From Roseomonas fluvialis (lineage in GTDB: Bacteria; Pseudomonadota; Alphaproteobacteria; Acetobacterales; Acetobacteraceae): a stretch of 64,000 nucleotides of DNA. A program made the translations under genes and the position numbers. The notes below the pieces were generated by a model, which searched no databases, was not told the DNA's origin, and worked only from the letters and a program-made list of their open reading frames with translations. The stretch's first letter is position 1, and each line of letters begins with the position of its first letter. This document shows, piece after piece, positions 18,521-30,099 of the stretch. The stretch spans positions 4,737,001-4,801,000 of the forward strand of contig NZ_AP025637.1 of assembly GCF_022846615.1 (NCBI RefSeq). The letters are read 5' to 3'.

Positions 18521-18644
18521 GCGGATCACGCAGTGATCCGCCAGCGCAAAGCGCGACCGCGCCCAGACCTTCAGCCGCGCCACGCGCACCCGTGCGTGGC
18601 GCGAAGGCAAGGCGGCCGGATGGCCGCCTCCCGCCGTTCGAGGG
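18521..18644 (+). repeat. structured intergenic repeat, copy D
   Basis: Same motif order as copy C. The first hairpin is CGGATCAC-GCA-GTGATCCG, where the C-G pair of copy C has become an A-T pair on both sides. The last hairpin (18611-18628) is GGCGGCC-GGAT-GGCCGCC. The third hairpin GCCACGCGCA...TGCGTGGC (18579-18600) is well preserved here. The tail CGTTCGAGGG runs straight into the decarboxylase stop codon, as copy B does with its neighbouring gene. Confidence 0.65.
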
Positions 18645-19775
18645 CTAGATATAGTGCTCCGCCAGCGGCCGGAACCCGTTGAAGCCCTGCGCCGCATAGG
18701 TCGTGACATAGGCCCCGGTCGAGAGCAGTTCGACCCGATCCCCGCAATCCAGCGCCATCGGCAGGCGGTAGTTCGACTTCTCGTACAGCGTGTCGGTGCT
18801 GTCGCAGGTTGGCCCCGCGATCGTCACCGGCCCGTCTGCGCCGCCGTCATGCGGCGTCCGGAAGGCGTACTTGATCGCCTCGCCCTCGGTTTCGGCCAGG
18901 CCGCCGAAACGCCCTATATCCAGGTAGACCCAGCGCACCGGATCGTCCTTGCCCTTGCGGGAGACGAGCACGACCTCGGACGACACCACGCCGGCATCAC
19001 CCACCATGAAGCGGCCGGGTTCGATCAGCATCTCGGGCAGGTCGTTGCCGAAATGCTGCGTCATGGCGCCCATGATGGCGGTGCCGAAATCATCGATGCC
19101 CGGAACCTCGGCGCGGTAGCGCACCGGATAGCCGCCGCCCAGGTTGACCATGCGCAGCTTCACCCCGGCCTCCTTGAGGTCGGTGAACAGCATGGCCACG
19201 CGCGCGATCGCCCCTTCATAGGCCGCCGTGCTGGTCTGCTGGCTGCCGACATGGAAGGAGATGCCGTAGGGATCGAGGCCGAGCTCGCCCGCCTGCACCA
19301 TCAGGTCGCGCGCCATGTCCAGCTCGCAGCCGAACTTGCGCGACAGCGGCCATTCCGCGCCCTCGTTCTTCACCAGGATGCGGCAATAGACGCGCGCGCC
19401 CGGCGCGTTGCGGGCGATCTTGAGCAACTCCGCCTCGCTGTCGAAGGCGAACATCGTCACGCCGGCCTCGTGCGCCGCACGAATGGCCGAGACCTTCTTC
19501 ACGGTGTTGCCATAGGAGATCGCGCCCGGCTGCGCGCCAGCGGCGAGGCACGCCTCGATCTCCTCGAACGACGCGGCGTCGAAGGACGAACCGAGGCCCG
19601 TCAGCCGCTGCAGGATCGGCGCCGCCGGATTGGCCTTCACGGCGTAGTACACGCGCGCGAGCGGCAGCGCGGCCTTGAGCCGACGGTAATTCTGCTCCAC
19701 GCGGTCCACGTCGAGGACGAGGCACGGGGTCGCAGGCGCGTGGTCGCGCAGATACTCAGCGATCTTCGGGGTCAT
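18645..19775 (-). CDS. type III PLP-dependent ornithine/lysine decarboxylase
   Basis: This 376-aa fold-type III enzyme decarboxylates L-ornithine (and possibly lysine) to putrescine or cadaverine, feeding polyamine synthesis in the cytoplasm. The PLP lysine is Lys47 in YYAVKANP. Other active-site segments are FHVGSQQ, VNLGGGYPVRY, LIEPGRFMVGDAG and GPTCDSTD with the catalytic Cys. The length is typical of the short alphaproteobacterial enzyme. The start is an ATG behind GGAAAGGTG. A long untranslated region precedes it. Confidence 0.9.
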   Translation of the reverse strand: MTPKIAEYLRDHAPATPCLVLDVDRVEQNYRRLKAALPLARVYYAVKANPAAPILQRLTGLGSSFDAASFEEIEACLAAGAQPGAISYGNTVKKVSAIRAAHEAGVTMFAFDSEAELLKIARNAPGARVYCRILVKNEGAEWPLSRKFGCELDMARDLMVQAGELGLDPYGISFHVGSQQTSTAAYEGAIARVAMLFTDLKEAGVKLRMVNLGGGYPVRYRAEVPGIDDFGTAIMGAMTQHFGNDLPEMLIEPGRFMVGDAGVVSSEVVLVSRKGKDDPVRWVYLDIGRFGGLAETEGEAIKYAFRTPHDGGADGPVTIAGPTCDSTDTLYEKSNYRLPMALDCGDRVELLSTGAYVTTYAAQGFNGFRPLAEHYI

Positions 19776-20125
19776 CGCCGCACCTTTCCAGGCTCCGGTG
19801 GGCCGCCTGTCCAGGCGACGGCCCTAGGTTGACGAAACGGTCGAACGAACCAGCGACCAAGTGAGCCGCCCGGCACGATGCCGAACGGGGTTGCCAGAAC
19901 GCTTGACGTCGTTGCGTAAACCCTTTGGCCGGGTTGGGGCCGGGGGCCAGAGGCACGTGCGTACTGCGTCTAGGCGCGCCGTATAGGCCCGACGGTTCCG
20001 CGCGCAAAGGGAAAACTGCATCGCGCCCGAATTTTTTTCTCAAACCACCTGGAATGCCAGGAAAGCGGCCAGGGGAGTTCGTCGGGTCCGGGCGATTCGA
20101 CCCGTGCCGGGTCCGAATCGCCGGA
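19776..20125 (-). promoter_or_regulatory. long structured 5' leader of the decarboxylase gene (candidate)
   Basis: The 927 bp 19776-20702 hold no convincing gene. The part nearest the decarboxylase has features of a regulatory leader. Reading the minus strand, there is a 14-bp hairpin with one bulge (20122-20091), a small hairpin CCTGG-CATT-CCAGG (20061-20048), a run of A residues (about 20038-20032), and a possible 65-codon upstream frame starting MQFSLCARNRR at 20021. Alphaproteobacterial ornithine decarboxylase genes are known to carry a long conserved leader (the speF motif). I infer, without an alignment, that this is one. The stretch 20126-20702 shows nothing I can name. Confidence 0.4.
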
Positions 20126-20702
20126 AGGTTGCCGGTTCGTAAGCCCAAGGCGGGATGGCGGTTGGACCGGCGCCAGGGCGGCCTGCGCCATGGGTGCGAC
20201 GACCCTGCGGCTGCGGGTGCCGACACTCGCGCACGTCGGGCGGGTGCCGCGCGACGTCGCCGGTCAGCCAGATCCTGCGGGAGGTCGCGATATCGGCCGA
20301 TCGCGCGCACAAACGCCTCGCGCGCCCGATCGTGCGGGCTTCGGCTTACACGGCGGCGAATCGCGGCGCAGCCAGCCCGGCGCCCTGCCGCGCTGGGACA
20401 CCGCCGACATGCCAGCGGCGCCCGTTGCGCGCCGCCAGGACCGACGCTGTCCAGGATGCGGGCAGCGACCGAACATTCCGCTTCTACGCCGCCGAGGCGC
20501 GACGTATCGCGGTCCCGGTGCTCGACTTCGACGAGGCGATGCCACGCCACCGCTACCGGAGGGTCTGCGCCTCAACCGGCGCGCCGCCGCCGCACGACGC
20601 CGCGGAGGACGAGGACCCGCAGCACGATGCCGCGGTCATCGCCATCAACCCGCACGCCGGAGAGCAGACCTCAACTGGAGCCGAAGCAGCGCCGAGCCCG
20701 CG

Positions 20703-21563
20703 TCACGCCGCCTTGGCAGACACCGCCGCGTTCTCGTTCACCGCCCGCTTCAGCGCCTGGCGGTAGCGCTCGCGCCGCCACTGCAGCAGCCGCCAAGCGC
20801 CCTTGGCGGCGATGTCCGCCATGCGCCCACGCGGTTCCAGGCCGATCGACTTGAAGATCATGCCCATGCCGCGCTCGATGTGATGGAAGCGGTAGAAGCC
20901 CATCGCCCGGCCCATGTAGCCGCTGATGCAGCGGTCGTGGTCATAGGGCGTGCCCTCGGGCTCGTTGCCGCAGTGGAAGGCGAAGGCGAGCTCGTCGTCC
21001 TCGCTTTCGCCGATGCGGCCGAGCGCCACGCGCAGACGGCGCGGAAAGGACAGGTTCTCGCGCGCGAGGTAGCGCTTGAGGTGGTCGTAGAACAGCTTGA
21101 AGTGCCGGTACTCATCGGCGGCGATCAGCTTGCACACCTGCTTCAGCGCGGGTTCCGCCGTCGCCTCCGCCAGCGCGGTGTAGTAGGACGAGGTCCCGGT
21201 CTCGACCATGCAGCGCGCAATCAACTCCCCGCTGCGCGACCCGCGGATCGACGCATCGGCGTTGAGCTGCACCTGGTAGCCGGCGCGGTAGCGCGCGAAG
21301 GCCGCCGCGAAGTCCCAGCCCGGATCGGCCAATTCGCCCCAGCGGCCGAGCGCGTCGCCATGCTGGGTTTCCTCCACGCCCCAGTGTTCCGCCGCCGCCT
21401 GGAAGTCGGGGTCGTCGCGGAAAACGCGCGTGAGGTAGGTGACGTAATCCGCCGCGTTGCGCTCGACCATCGCGGCGGCCTTCACCAGCGGCACGATCTC
21501 GGGGTCGACCTTCGTGGGGTCGAAGCGGTCCCAGCCCACCTCGTCGATATGCCAGTGCTTCAT
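20703..21563 (-). CDS. ferritin-like diiron protein
   Basis: This is a 286-aa helical protein with two carboxylate motifs spaced as in ferritin-like/acyl-ACP desaturase-type diiron proteins. Candidate ligands are Glu34 (MVERNAADY), Glu65-x-x-His68 (EETQH), Glu121 (METGTSSYY) and Glu151-x-x-His154 (DEYRHF). A C-terminal region of about 80 residues (RRERYRQALKRAVNEN) is basic. It is probably a cytoplasmic oxidase or desaturase-like enzyme of unknown substrate. I chose the ATG at 21563 (GGGAG upstream) over an in-frame extension without similarity. Confidence 0.75.
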   Translation of the reverse strand: MKHWHIDEVGWDRFDPTKVDPEIVPLVKAAAMVERNAADYVTYLTRVFRDDPDFQAAAEHWGVEETQHGDALGRWGELADPGWDFAAAFARYRAGYQVQLNADASIRGSRSGELIARCMVETGTSSYYTALAEATAEPALKQVCKLIAADEYRHFKLFYDHLKRYLARENLSFPRRLRVALGRIGESEDDELAFAFHCGNEPEGTPYDHDRCISGYMGRAMGFYRFHHIERGMGMIFKSIGLEPRGRMADIAAKGAWRLLQWRRERYRQALKRAVNENAAVSAKAA

Positions 21564-21840
21564 GGGAACTCCCTCAGGCGGGCGGGGCGGCTCGCAGGCG
21601 TGCCTCCGCGGCCAATCTTCGTTGCCCACATGGCAGTTTCAAGGCGGCGCTGGCACGGGACGCCGTGGCGCGCGAAGACCGGGCGCAACGACGCCGCCGC
21701 GTCGCGCGGTACCCGCATCCCTTCCGAAAACGCCGTGCTGCGGACTCCGAGCATCCTGGTAGGGACCGTCCGATCCCGGGTCGTCCCGCCAGGCTGGACG
21801 CCGTGAATGCGCGCGGGCCCGGCGCCCGGCCAGGACGCGT

Positions 21841-22257
21841 TCAGGCTGCCTGCGCGGCCGCGAGCATCGCCCGCGCCGCCAGCACGCGGTCCATGGCCGT
21901 CTCGCGCCGCTCGGGCGTGGTGCCCTCGGCGTTCAGTTCGGCCAGCGCCTTTTCGGCAGCGGCGATTCGCTGCTCGGCCTCAGCACGCGAGAGCTGCTCA
22001 ACCGGCGTCGCTTCATCCGCCAGGATGGTGACGCGGGTTGGGGCGATCTCGGCGAAGCCGCCGGGCACGAACAGGGCATCGGTTTCGGTCCCGCCCTCGT
22101 GCACCGAGATAACGCCGCCACGCAGCGCGACGATCATCGGCGCGTGGCCGGGCAGCACGCCCATCTGGCCATCGGCGGCGGGCAGCAGCGCCATCTCGAC
22201 CGGGCGCGAGAGCAGCAGCTTCTCCGGGGAGACGAATTCGAGCTGGAAGGTGGCCAT
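21841..22257 (-). CDS. atpC: F1F0 ATP synthase epsilon subunit
   Basis: This is a 138-aa central-stalk subunit. It has an N-terminal beta-sandwich (LEFVSPEKLL, ADGQMGVLPGHAPMI, GGFAEIAP) and a C-terminal helical hairpin (RAEAEQRIAAAEKAL). It inhibits ATP hydrolysis and couples gamma to the c-ring. It is the last gene of the atp operon but lies 228 bp after atpD, with a repeat element between. Confidence 0.95.
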   Translation of the reverse strand: MATFQLEFVSPEKLLLSRPVEMALLPAADGQMGVLPGHAPMIVALRGGVISVHEGGTETDALFVPGGFAEIAPTRVTILADEATPVEQLSRAEAEQRIAAAEKALAELNAEGTTPERRETAMDRVLAARAMLAAAQAA

Positions 22258-22344
22258 CCGTGCAAACCCCTACGTCAACGGGCGCCACGCGCGCCCACCA
22301 CCATCACACCCAGCGCGCCCGCACCAGCCTGGCGCGCCATCACA

Positions 22345-22456
22345 GGATCCGGCCGCACAGCGGCCGGCGCCGCCCACAAACCTTCACCCTCCAGCGCGCC
22401 AGCCTTGCGGCGAAAGCCAAGGCGGCCGGATGGCCGCCGCCCGGCGTCTGAGGGCC
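22345..22456. repeat. structured intergenic repeat, copy E, inside the atp operon
   Basis: Hairpin GGATCCGGCCG-CACAG-CGGCCGG lies near the start (22345-22368), the conserved GCGAAAGCCAAG at 22409-22420, hairpin GGCGGCC-GGAT-GGCCGCC at 22421-22438, and the tail CGGCGTCTGAGGGCC ends at 22456. It sits in the atpD-atpC gap, so it must be transcribed with the operon. Confidence 0.6.
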
Positions 22457-22485
22457 AAACAAAGACTCTCGATTGAAGAAGCCGT

Positions 22486-24866
<2,381 letters not shown>

Positions 24867-24892
24867 CTGTGGCTCTCCGCGCCCTGCCTAGG

Positions 24893-26425
<1,533 letters not shown>

Positions 26426-26427
26426 GG

Positions 26428-27027
26428 TCAGGCGGCCCCCTTCATAGCGTACTGCAGGCGCTGCAGCTTCGACTTGATGCTGTTGTCGTACAGGCGGGAG
26501 CCGATCTTCACGATCAGCCCGCCCAGGATGGACGGATCGACGCTCTCGGACAGCCGCACGCCGGAATACCCGGCCTCGGTCAGGCGGGCGACGATCTGGG
26601 CGCGCTGCGTGTCCGTCAGCGCATGGGCGGTGACCACATCGGCGGTCTGCTGGCCGCGGCGGGCCGACAGCAGCGCCCCGAAGGCCTGCGCCACCGCGGG
26701 CAGCGCCGCCAGGCGGCGGTTCACGATCATCACGCCGACCAGGTTGCGCACCTCGGTGCCGGTCTTCACGCGATCCAGGATCGCGAACATGCCGGCGCGC
26801 TGCTTCACGCCGTCAAGCCGCGGGTCGGCGATGAAGTCGCGGAAATCGGCATCCTCGCGCCACAGCACGAGAAGCTCCTCGAGGTCGGCGGAGATGCGGT
26901 CGACGGCGCCGGGCTCGGCCTGGCGCAGGTCGTCCGCCAGGCCTAGCAGCGCATACGCATAGCGCGCAGCGGCACCGACCGGGCTCGGCGAGGAAGGGGA
27001 GACGGTCTGGATGGTCTCGGCGGCCAC
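26428..27027 (-). CDS. atpH: F1F0 ATP synthase delta subunit
   Basis: This is the 199-aa peripheral-stalk subunit linking the F1 head to subunit b. It has an N-terminal six-helix domain ([13 protein letters not shown]) and the C-terminal [20 protein letters not shown] signature. I place the start at a GTG at 27027 (product begins [10 protein letters not shown]), matching relatives that start M-x-x-ETIQTV. An AAAGGA lies upstream. It is the first gene of the operon, so the promoter should lie in 27028-27199, divergent from the MFS gene. Confidence 0.92.
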   Translation of the reverse strand: MAAETIQTVSPSSPSPVGAAARYAYALLGLADDLRQAEPGAVDRISADLEELLVLWREDADFRDFIADPRLDGVKQRAGMFAILDRVKTGTEVRNLVGVMIVNRRLAALPAVAQAFGALLSARRGQQTADVVTAHALTDTQRAQIVARLTEAGYSGVRLSESVDPSILGGLIVKIGSRLYDNSIKSKLQRLQYAMKGAA

Positions 27028-27199
27028 GAGCGATCCCGGTCCTTTTGTGCGGCGCGTTCCGGCGAACACGCCAAGGGTCATGGCCGCGCAGGACGGCGAT
27101 CCCGGCGGCGGCGCGCGCTTAACATAGCGTTTGCCGCACCGCAACCGAGCGCCGGGCGAAATCGCGCGCAACGCGCCGATCCGTGGCAGGTTGCGCCCG

Positions 27200-28393
27200 A
27201 TGGCGGATCGCTTCTTCGGCTGGCAGGTGGTCTGGGCGGCCTTCGCGCTGGCGTCCTTCGCCTGGGGCATCGGCTTCTACGGCCCGGGCGTGTGGCTGCA
27301 CGCGCTCGCCGGCGGCCGGGGCTGGTCGGTGGCCGCCGTCTCGGGCGCCATCACGCTGCATTTCCTCGCCTCCGCGCTGCTGGTCGCGCGGCTGCCGGCG
27401 GTGCAGGCGCGCCTGGGCCTGGTGGCCATGCTGCGCGCCGGGCTGGTGCTGTCGGCAGGCGGTGCGGTGGCCTGGGCCGCCGCACCGGCACCCGCCTGGC
27501 TGGTGCCCGCCGCGCTGCTGACCGGCGCCGGCTGGGCCATGACCAGCGGTGCCGCCATCAACGCCATCGTCAGCCGATGGTTCGACCGGCGCCGGCCGGC
27601 CGCGCTGGCCATGGCCTACAACGGCGCCTCGATGGGCGGGATCGTCTTCGTGCCGCTCTGGGCGGCGCTGATCGGCGGCATCGGGTTCCTCCCCGCGGCC
27701 ATCGCCATCGGCGCGATCGGCATGGCGGTGCTCTGGCCCGTCGTGGGGCGATGGTTCGCGCCGGACCCGGCAATGCTCGGCCAACACGCCGATGGCGCGG
27801 CGGCCCCGCCCGCCCCGCGCGCGGCCGCGGGCGTGGCGGGTTCGCTCTGGTCGCAGCCGGGCTTCCGCAGCCTGTCGATGGCCTTCGCGCTCGGCATGGT
27901 CGGGCAGATGGGGCTGCTGTCGCAGGTCTATTCGCTGATGACGCCGGCGCTGGGTGTCGCCGGTGCCGGTTGGGCGGTCAGCCTCGCGACCGTCTGCGCG
28001 GTCCTGGGGCGCACCGCCGTCGGCTGGCTGCTGCCGTCCGGTGCCAGCCGGCGCGGGGCGGCGGCGCTGAACTTCCTGGTGCAGGCGGCGGGGTCGGTCG
28101 CGCTGCTGGCGGCCGGCGGAACCAGCGCGCCGCTGCTGGTGCTGGCCTGTGTGCTGTTCGGGCTGGGGCTGGGCAACCTGCTCTCGTTGCCGCCGCTGAT
28201 CGCGCAGGCCGAATGGCCGGCGGCGCAGGTTGGCGCGGTGGTGGCGCTGATCACCGCAGTGAACCAGGCCTTCTATGCCTTCGCCCCGGCCATCTTCGGC
28301 CTGCTGCGGGAAGTCGGCGGCGACTGGACGGTGGGCGCGGCGGCGCTGGTGCTGCAACTGGCCGCGGCGGCGGTGCTGCGCGGGCGGCGCTGA
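27200..28393 (+). CDS. MFS transporter
   Basis: This is a 397-aa, 12-helix inner-membrane carrier beginning MADRFFGWQVVWAAF. The conserved SRWFDRRRPAALAMAYNGASMGG in the middle of the N-terminal half is the MFS loop with basic residues, typical of monocarboxylate/oxalate-formate-type members. The substrate is unknown. The ATG at 27200 was chosen because the preceding 23 in-frame residues are basic and non-conserved. It lies 135 bp upstream of the RraA-type gene on the same strand, so the two may form a unit for an organic acid. Confidence 0.85.
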   Translation: MADRFFGWQVVWAAFALASFAWGIGFYGPGVWLHALAGGRGWSVAAVSGAITLHFLASALLVARLPAVQARLGLVAMLRAGLVLSAGGAVAWAAAPAPAWLVPAALLTGAGWAMTSGAAINAIVSRWFDRRRPAALAMAYNGASMGGIVFVPLWAALIGGIGFLPAAIAIGAIGMAVLWPVVGRWFAPDPAMLGQHADGAAAPPAPRAAAGVAGSLWSQPGFRSLSMAFALGMVGQMGLLSQVYSLMTPALGVAGAGWAVSLATVCAVLGRTAVGWLLPSGASRRGAAALNFLVQAAGSVALLAAGGTSAPLLVLACVLFGLGLGNLLSLPPLIAQAEWPAAQVGAVVALITAVNQAFYAFAPAIFGLLREVGGDWTVGAAALVLQLAAAAVLRGRR

Positions 28394-28527
28394 GTGCCCT
28401 TCGCCCGGTCCCGGCCACGGCGGCCGAGTGGCGGTGCGCGCCGGCGCCGAAGCGCTCGAACAGGCCCCGACTCGACGGCCCCCGGCCCACGCGCGAGCAT
28501 CGCCCCCGCAGAACGAGGACACGCGCC

Positions 28528-29214
28528 ATGCTCGACAATCCGCCGATGCTCACCATCCATCGCGGCCATGCGCGGCCCGACGCGGCGCTGCTGGAAGCCT
28601 TCCGCGGCGCGCAGACCTCGCACCTGGTCGACGCGATGGATGGCCGCGGCGCGCTCGATTTCCGCATCAAGCCGATGGACGACGCCAATGCCGCCTTCGT
28701 CGGCCCGGCGCTGACCGCGCTGTCCTACCCGGCCGACGTGGTGGGCGTGTACGGCGCCCTGGCCGAGGCGCAGGCCGGCGACGTCGTTGTGGTGGCGAAC
28801 GACGCCTACACCGCCACGGCCGTGGTCGGGGACATCGTCGCCGGCATGATGCGCAACAAGGGCATCGCCGCCTTCGTGACCGACGGCCTGGCGCGCGACC
28901 GCGCCGGAATCGTCGCCACCGGCCTGCCGCTCTTTGCCGCGGGCATCATCCCTGCCTCCCCGGCGGCGAACGGCCCGGGCGTGGTCGGCGCGCCGGTCAC
29001 GCTGGGCGGACAGCATGTCCGGTCGGGCGACATCATGGTGGGCGATGCCGATGGCGTGGTCGTGATCCCGCTCGATCGCGCGCCGGCCGTGCTCGAACGG
29101 CTGCAGGCCATCCGCGCCGCGGAAGCCAAGGCCATCGCGGCGGTCGAGGCCGGTGGCGCCGGCAACGACCGCATCGCCGCCATCGTCGCGGCCGCGCGCA
29201 TCATCGGCCCGTAA
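28528..29214 (+). CDS. RraA-like 4-hydroxy-4-methyl-2-oxoglutarate aldolase / oxaloacetate decarboxylase family
   Basis: This is a 228-aa protein of the RraA/HMG-aldolase fold. The divalent-metal and substrate motif is seen as FVTDGLARDRAGI (the D-G-x-x-R-D of the aldolase branch), with GDVVVVAND before it and GDIMVGDADGVVVIP after it. Members with this motif cleave 4-hydroxy-4-methyl-2-oxoglutarate or decarboxylate oxaloacetate, and the true RNase E inhibitor RraA is less likely. An MFS carrier precedes it. It overlaps the convergent TauE/SafE gene by 14 bp. Confidence 0.82.
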   Translation: MLDNPPMLTIHRGHARPDAALLEAFRGAQTSHLVDAMDGRGALDFRIKPMDDANAAFVGPALTALSYPADVVGVYGALAEAQAGDVVVVANDAYTATAVVGDIVAGMMRNKGIAAFVTDGLARDRAGIVATGLPLFAAGIIPASPAANGPGVVGAPVTLGGQHVRSGDIMVGDADGVVVIPLDRAPAVLERLQAIRAAEAKAIAAVEAGGAGNDRIAAIVAAARIIGP

Positions 29215-29968
29215 GGCCATCCCAGAGCGGCAAGCCGAGCACCGCCGCCGCCAGGATGATGCCGATGCCCGCGATGCGGAACGTCGCTTCGCTGGCGCGC
29301 CCGAACAGCCACGCCCCGGCCCAGAGCCCGGCGCCATAGGCCGGCGCCGCGGCCAGCGCGAACCAGGCACTGTCCGGCCCGATCAGCCCGCGCCACGCGA
29401 AGGCCGCCGTCACCGCCACCGTGAGGATGGCGAAGTACAGGTTCATGTTGGCGCGCACCACCACCGCCGGTGCGTCCCGCCCCAGCCAGAACACCGCCGG
29501 CGGCACGCCGCCAAGCATGGCCGTGCCGCTCATCAGCCCGCCCGCCGCGCCCACGCCGATGGTCAGCGGCACCGACCCCGCCCCGCGATAACGCAGGCCC
29601 GACGCCAGCACCGCCACCGCCAGCAGCACCAGGCCCACCATCGCCCAGCGCAGCGCCACCGGGTCGCTCGCCGCCAGGATCATCGCACCCAGCGGCACCG
29701 CGCAGATCGCGCCGACCGACATCACCGCGACCTCGCGCCGCACGGCGTGGCGCCAGGCACTGGGCAGGAACACCAGGCAGGCCACGCATTCCATCAGCGC
29801 CAGCACCGGCACCGCCGCCTGCGGCCCCGCCGCCGCCGAGGCCAGCGGCACGAAGACCAGCGCCGCCCCGAAGCCCGAGAAGCCGCGCGACACGCCGCCC
29901 GCCAGCGCGGCCGCGGCCACGCCCAGCAGCGGGCCGATCGGCGGCAATCCGGCGAGAAGACCATCCAT
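29201..29968 (-). CDS. TauE/SafE-family sulfite/organosulfonate exporter-like permease
   Basis: This is a 255-aa membrane protein with about eight hydrophobic segments in two repeats. Each repeat begins with a Gly-rich pattern (GGVSRGFSGFGAALVFVPL and GGLMSGTAMLGGVPPAVFW), characteristic of TauE/SafE permeases. It would move a sulfonate, sulfite or similar small anion across the inner membrane. The ATG at 29968 gives the family length. It is monocistronic and convergent with the aldolase gene. Confidence 0.85.
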   Translation of the reverse strand: MDGLLAGLPPIGPLLGVAAAALAGGVSRGFSGFGAALVFVPLASAAAGPQAAVPVLALMECVACLVFLPSAWRHAVRREVAVMSVGAICAVPLGAMILAASDPVALRWAMVGLVLLAVAVLASGLRYRGAGSVPLTIGVGAAGGLMSGTAMLGGVPPAVFWLGRDAPAVVVRANMNLYFAILTVAVTAAFAWRGLIGPDSAWFALAAAPAYGAGLWAGAWLFGRASEATFRIAGIGIILAAAVLGLPLWDGLTGR

Positions 29969-30099
29969 GCCCGAGAGACTCCGCCCGCGCGGCGCGGTCG
30001 TCCAGGCCCGGTCATGCAACCCAGGCTTGCAGGACCGCCCGTTCCGTCCTTCCATGCCGCCCACGCCCGCGCACCGGGGCGACAGGGAGAGAGAACGCA

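Noticed and set aside
20126-20702. Open frames on both strands in the gap before the diiron gene
   Set aside because: Products are Arg/Pro/Ala-rich, have no recognisable domain or ribosome-binding site, and conflict with each other. I treat the stretch as non-coding.
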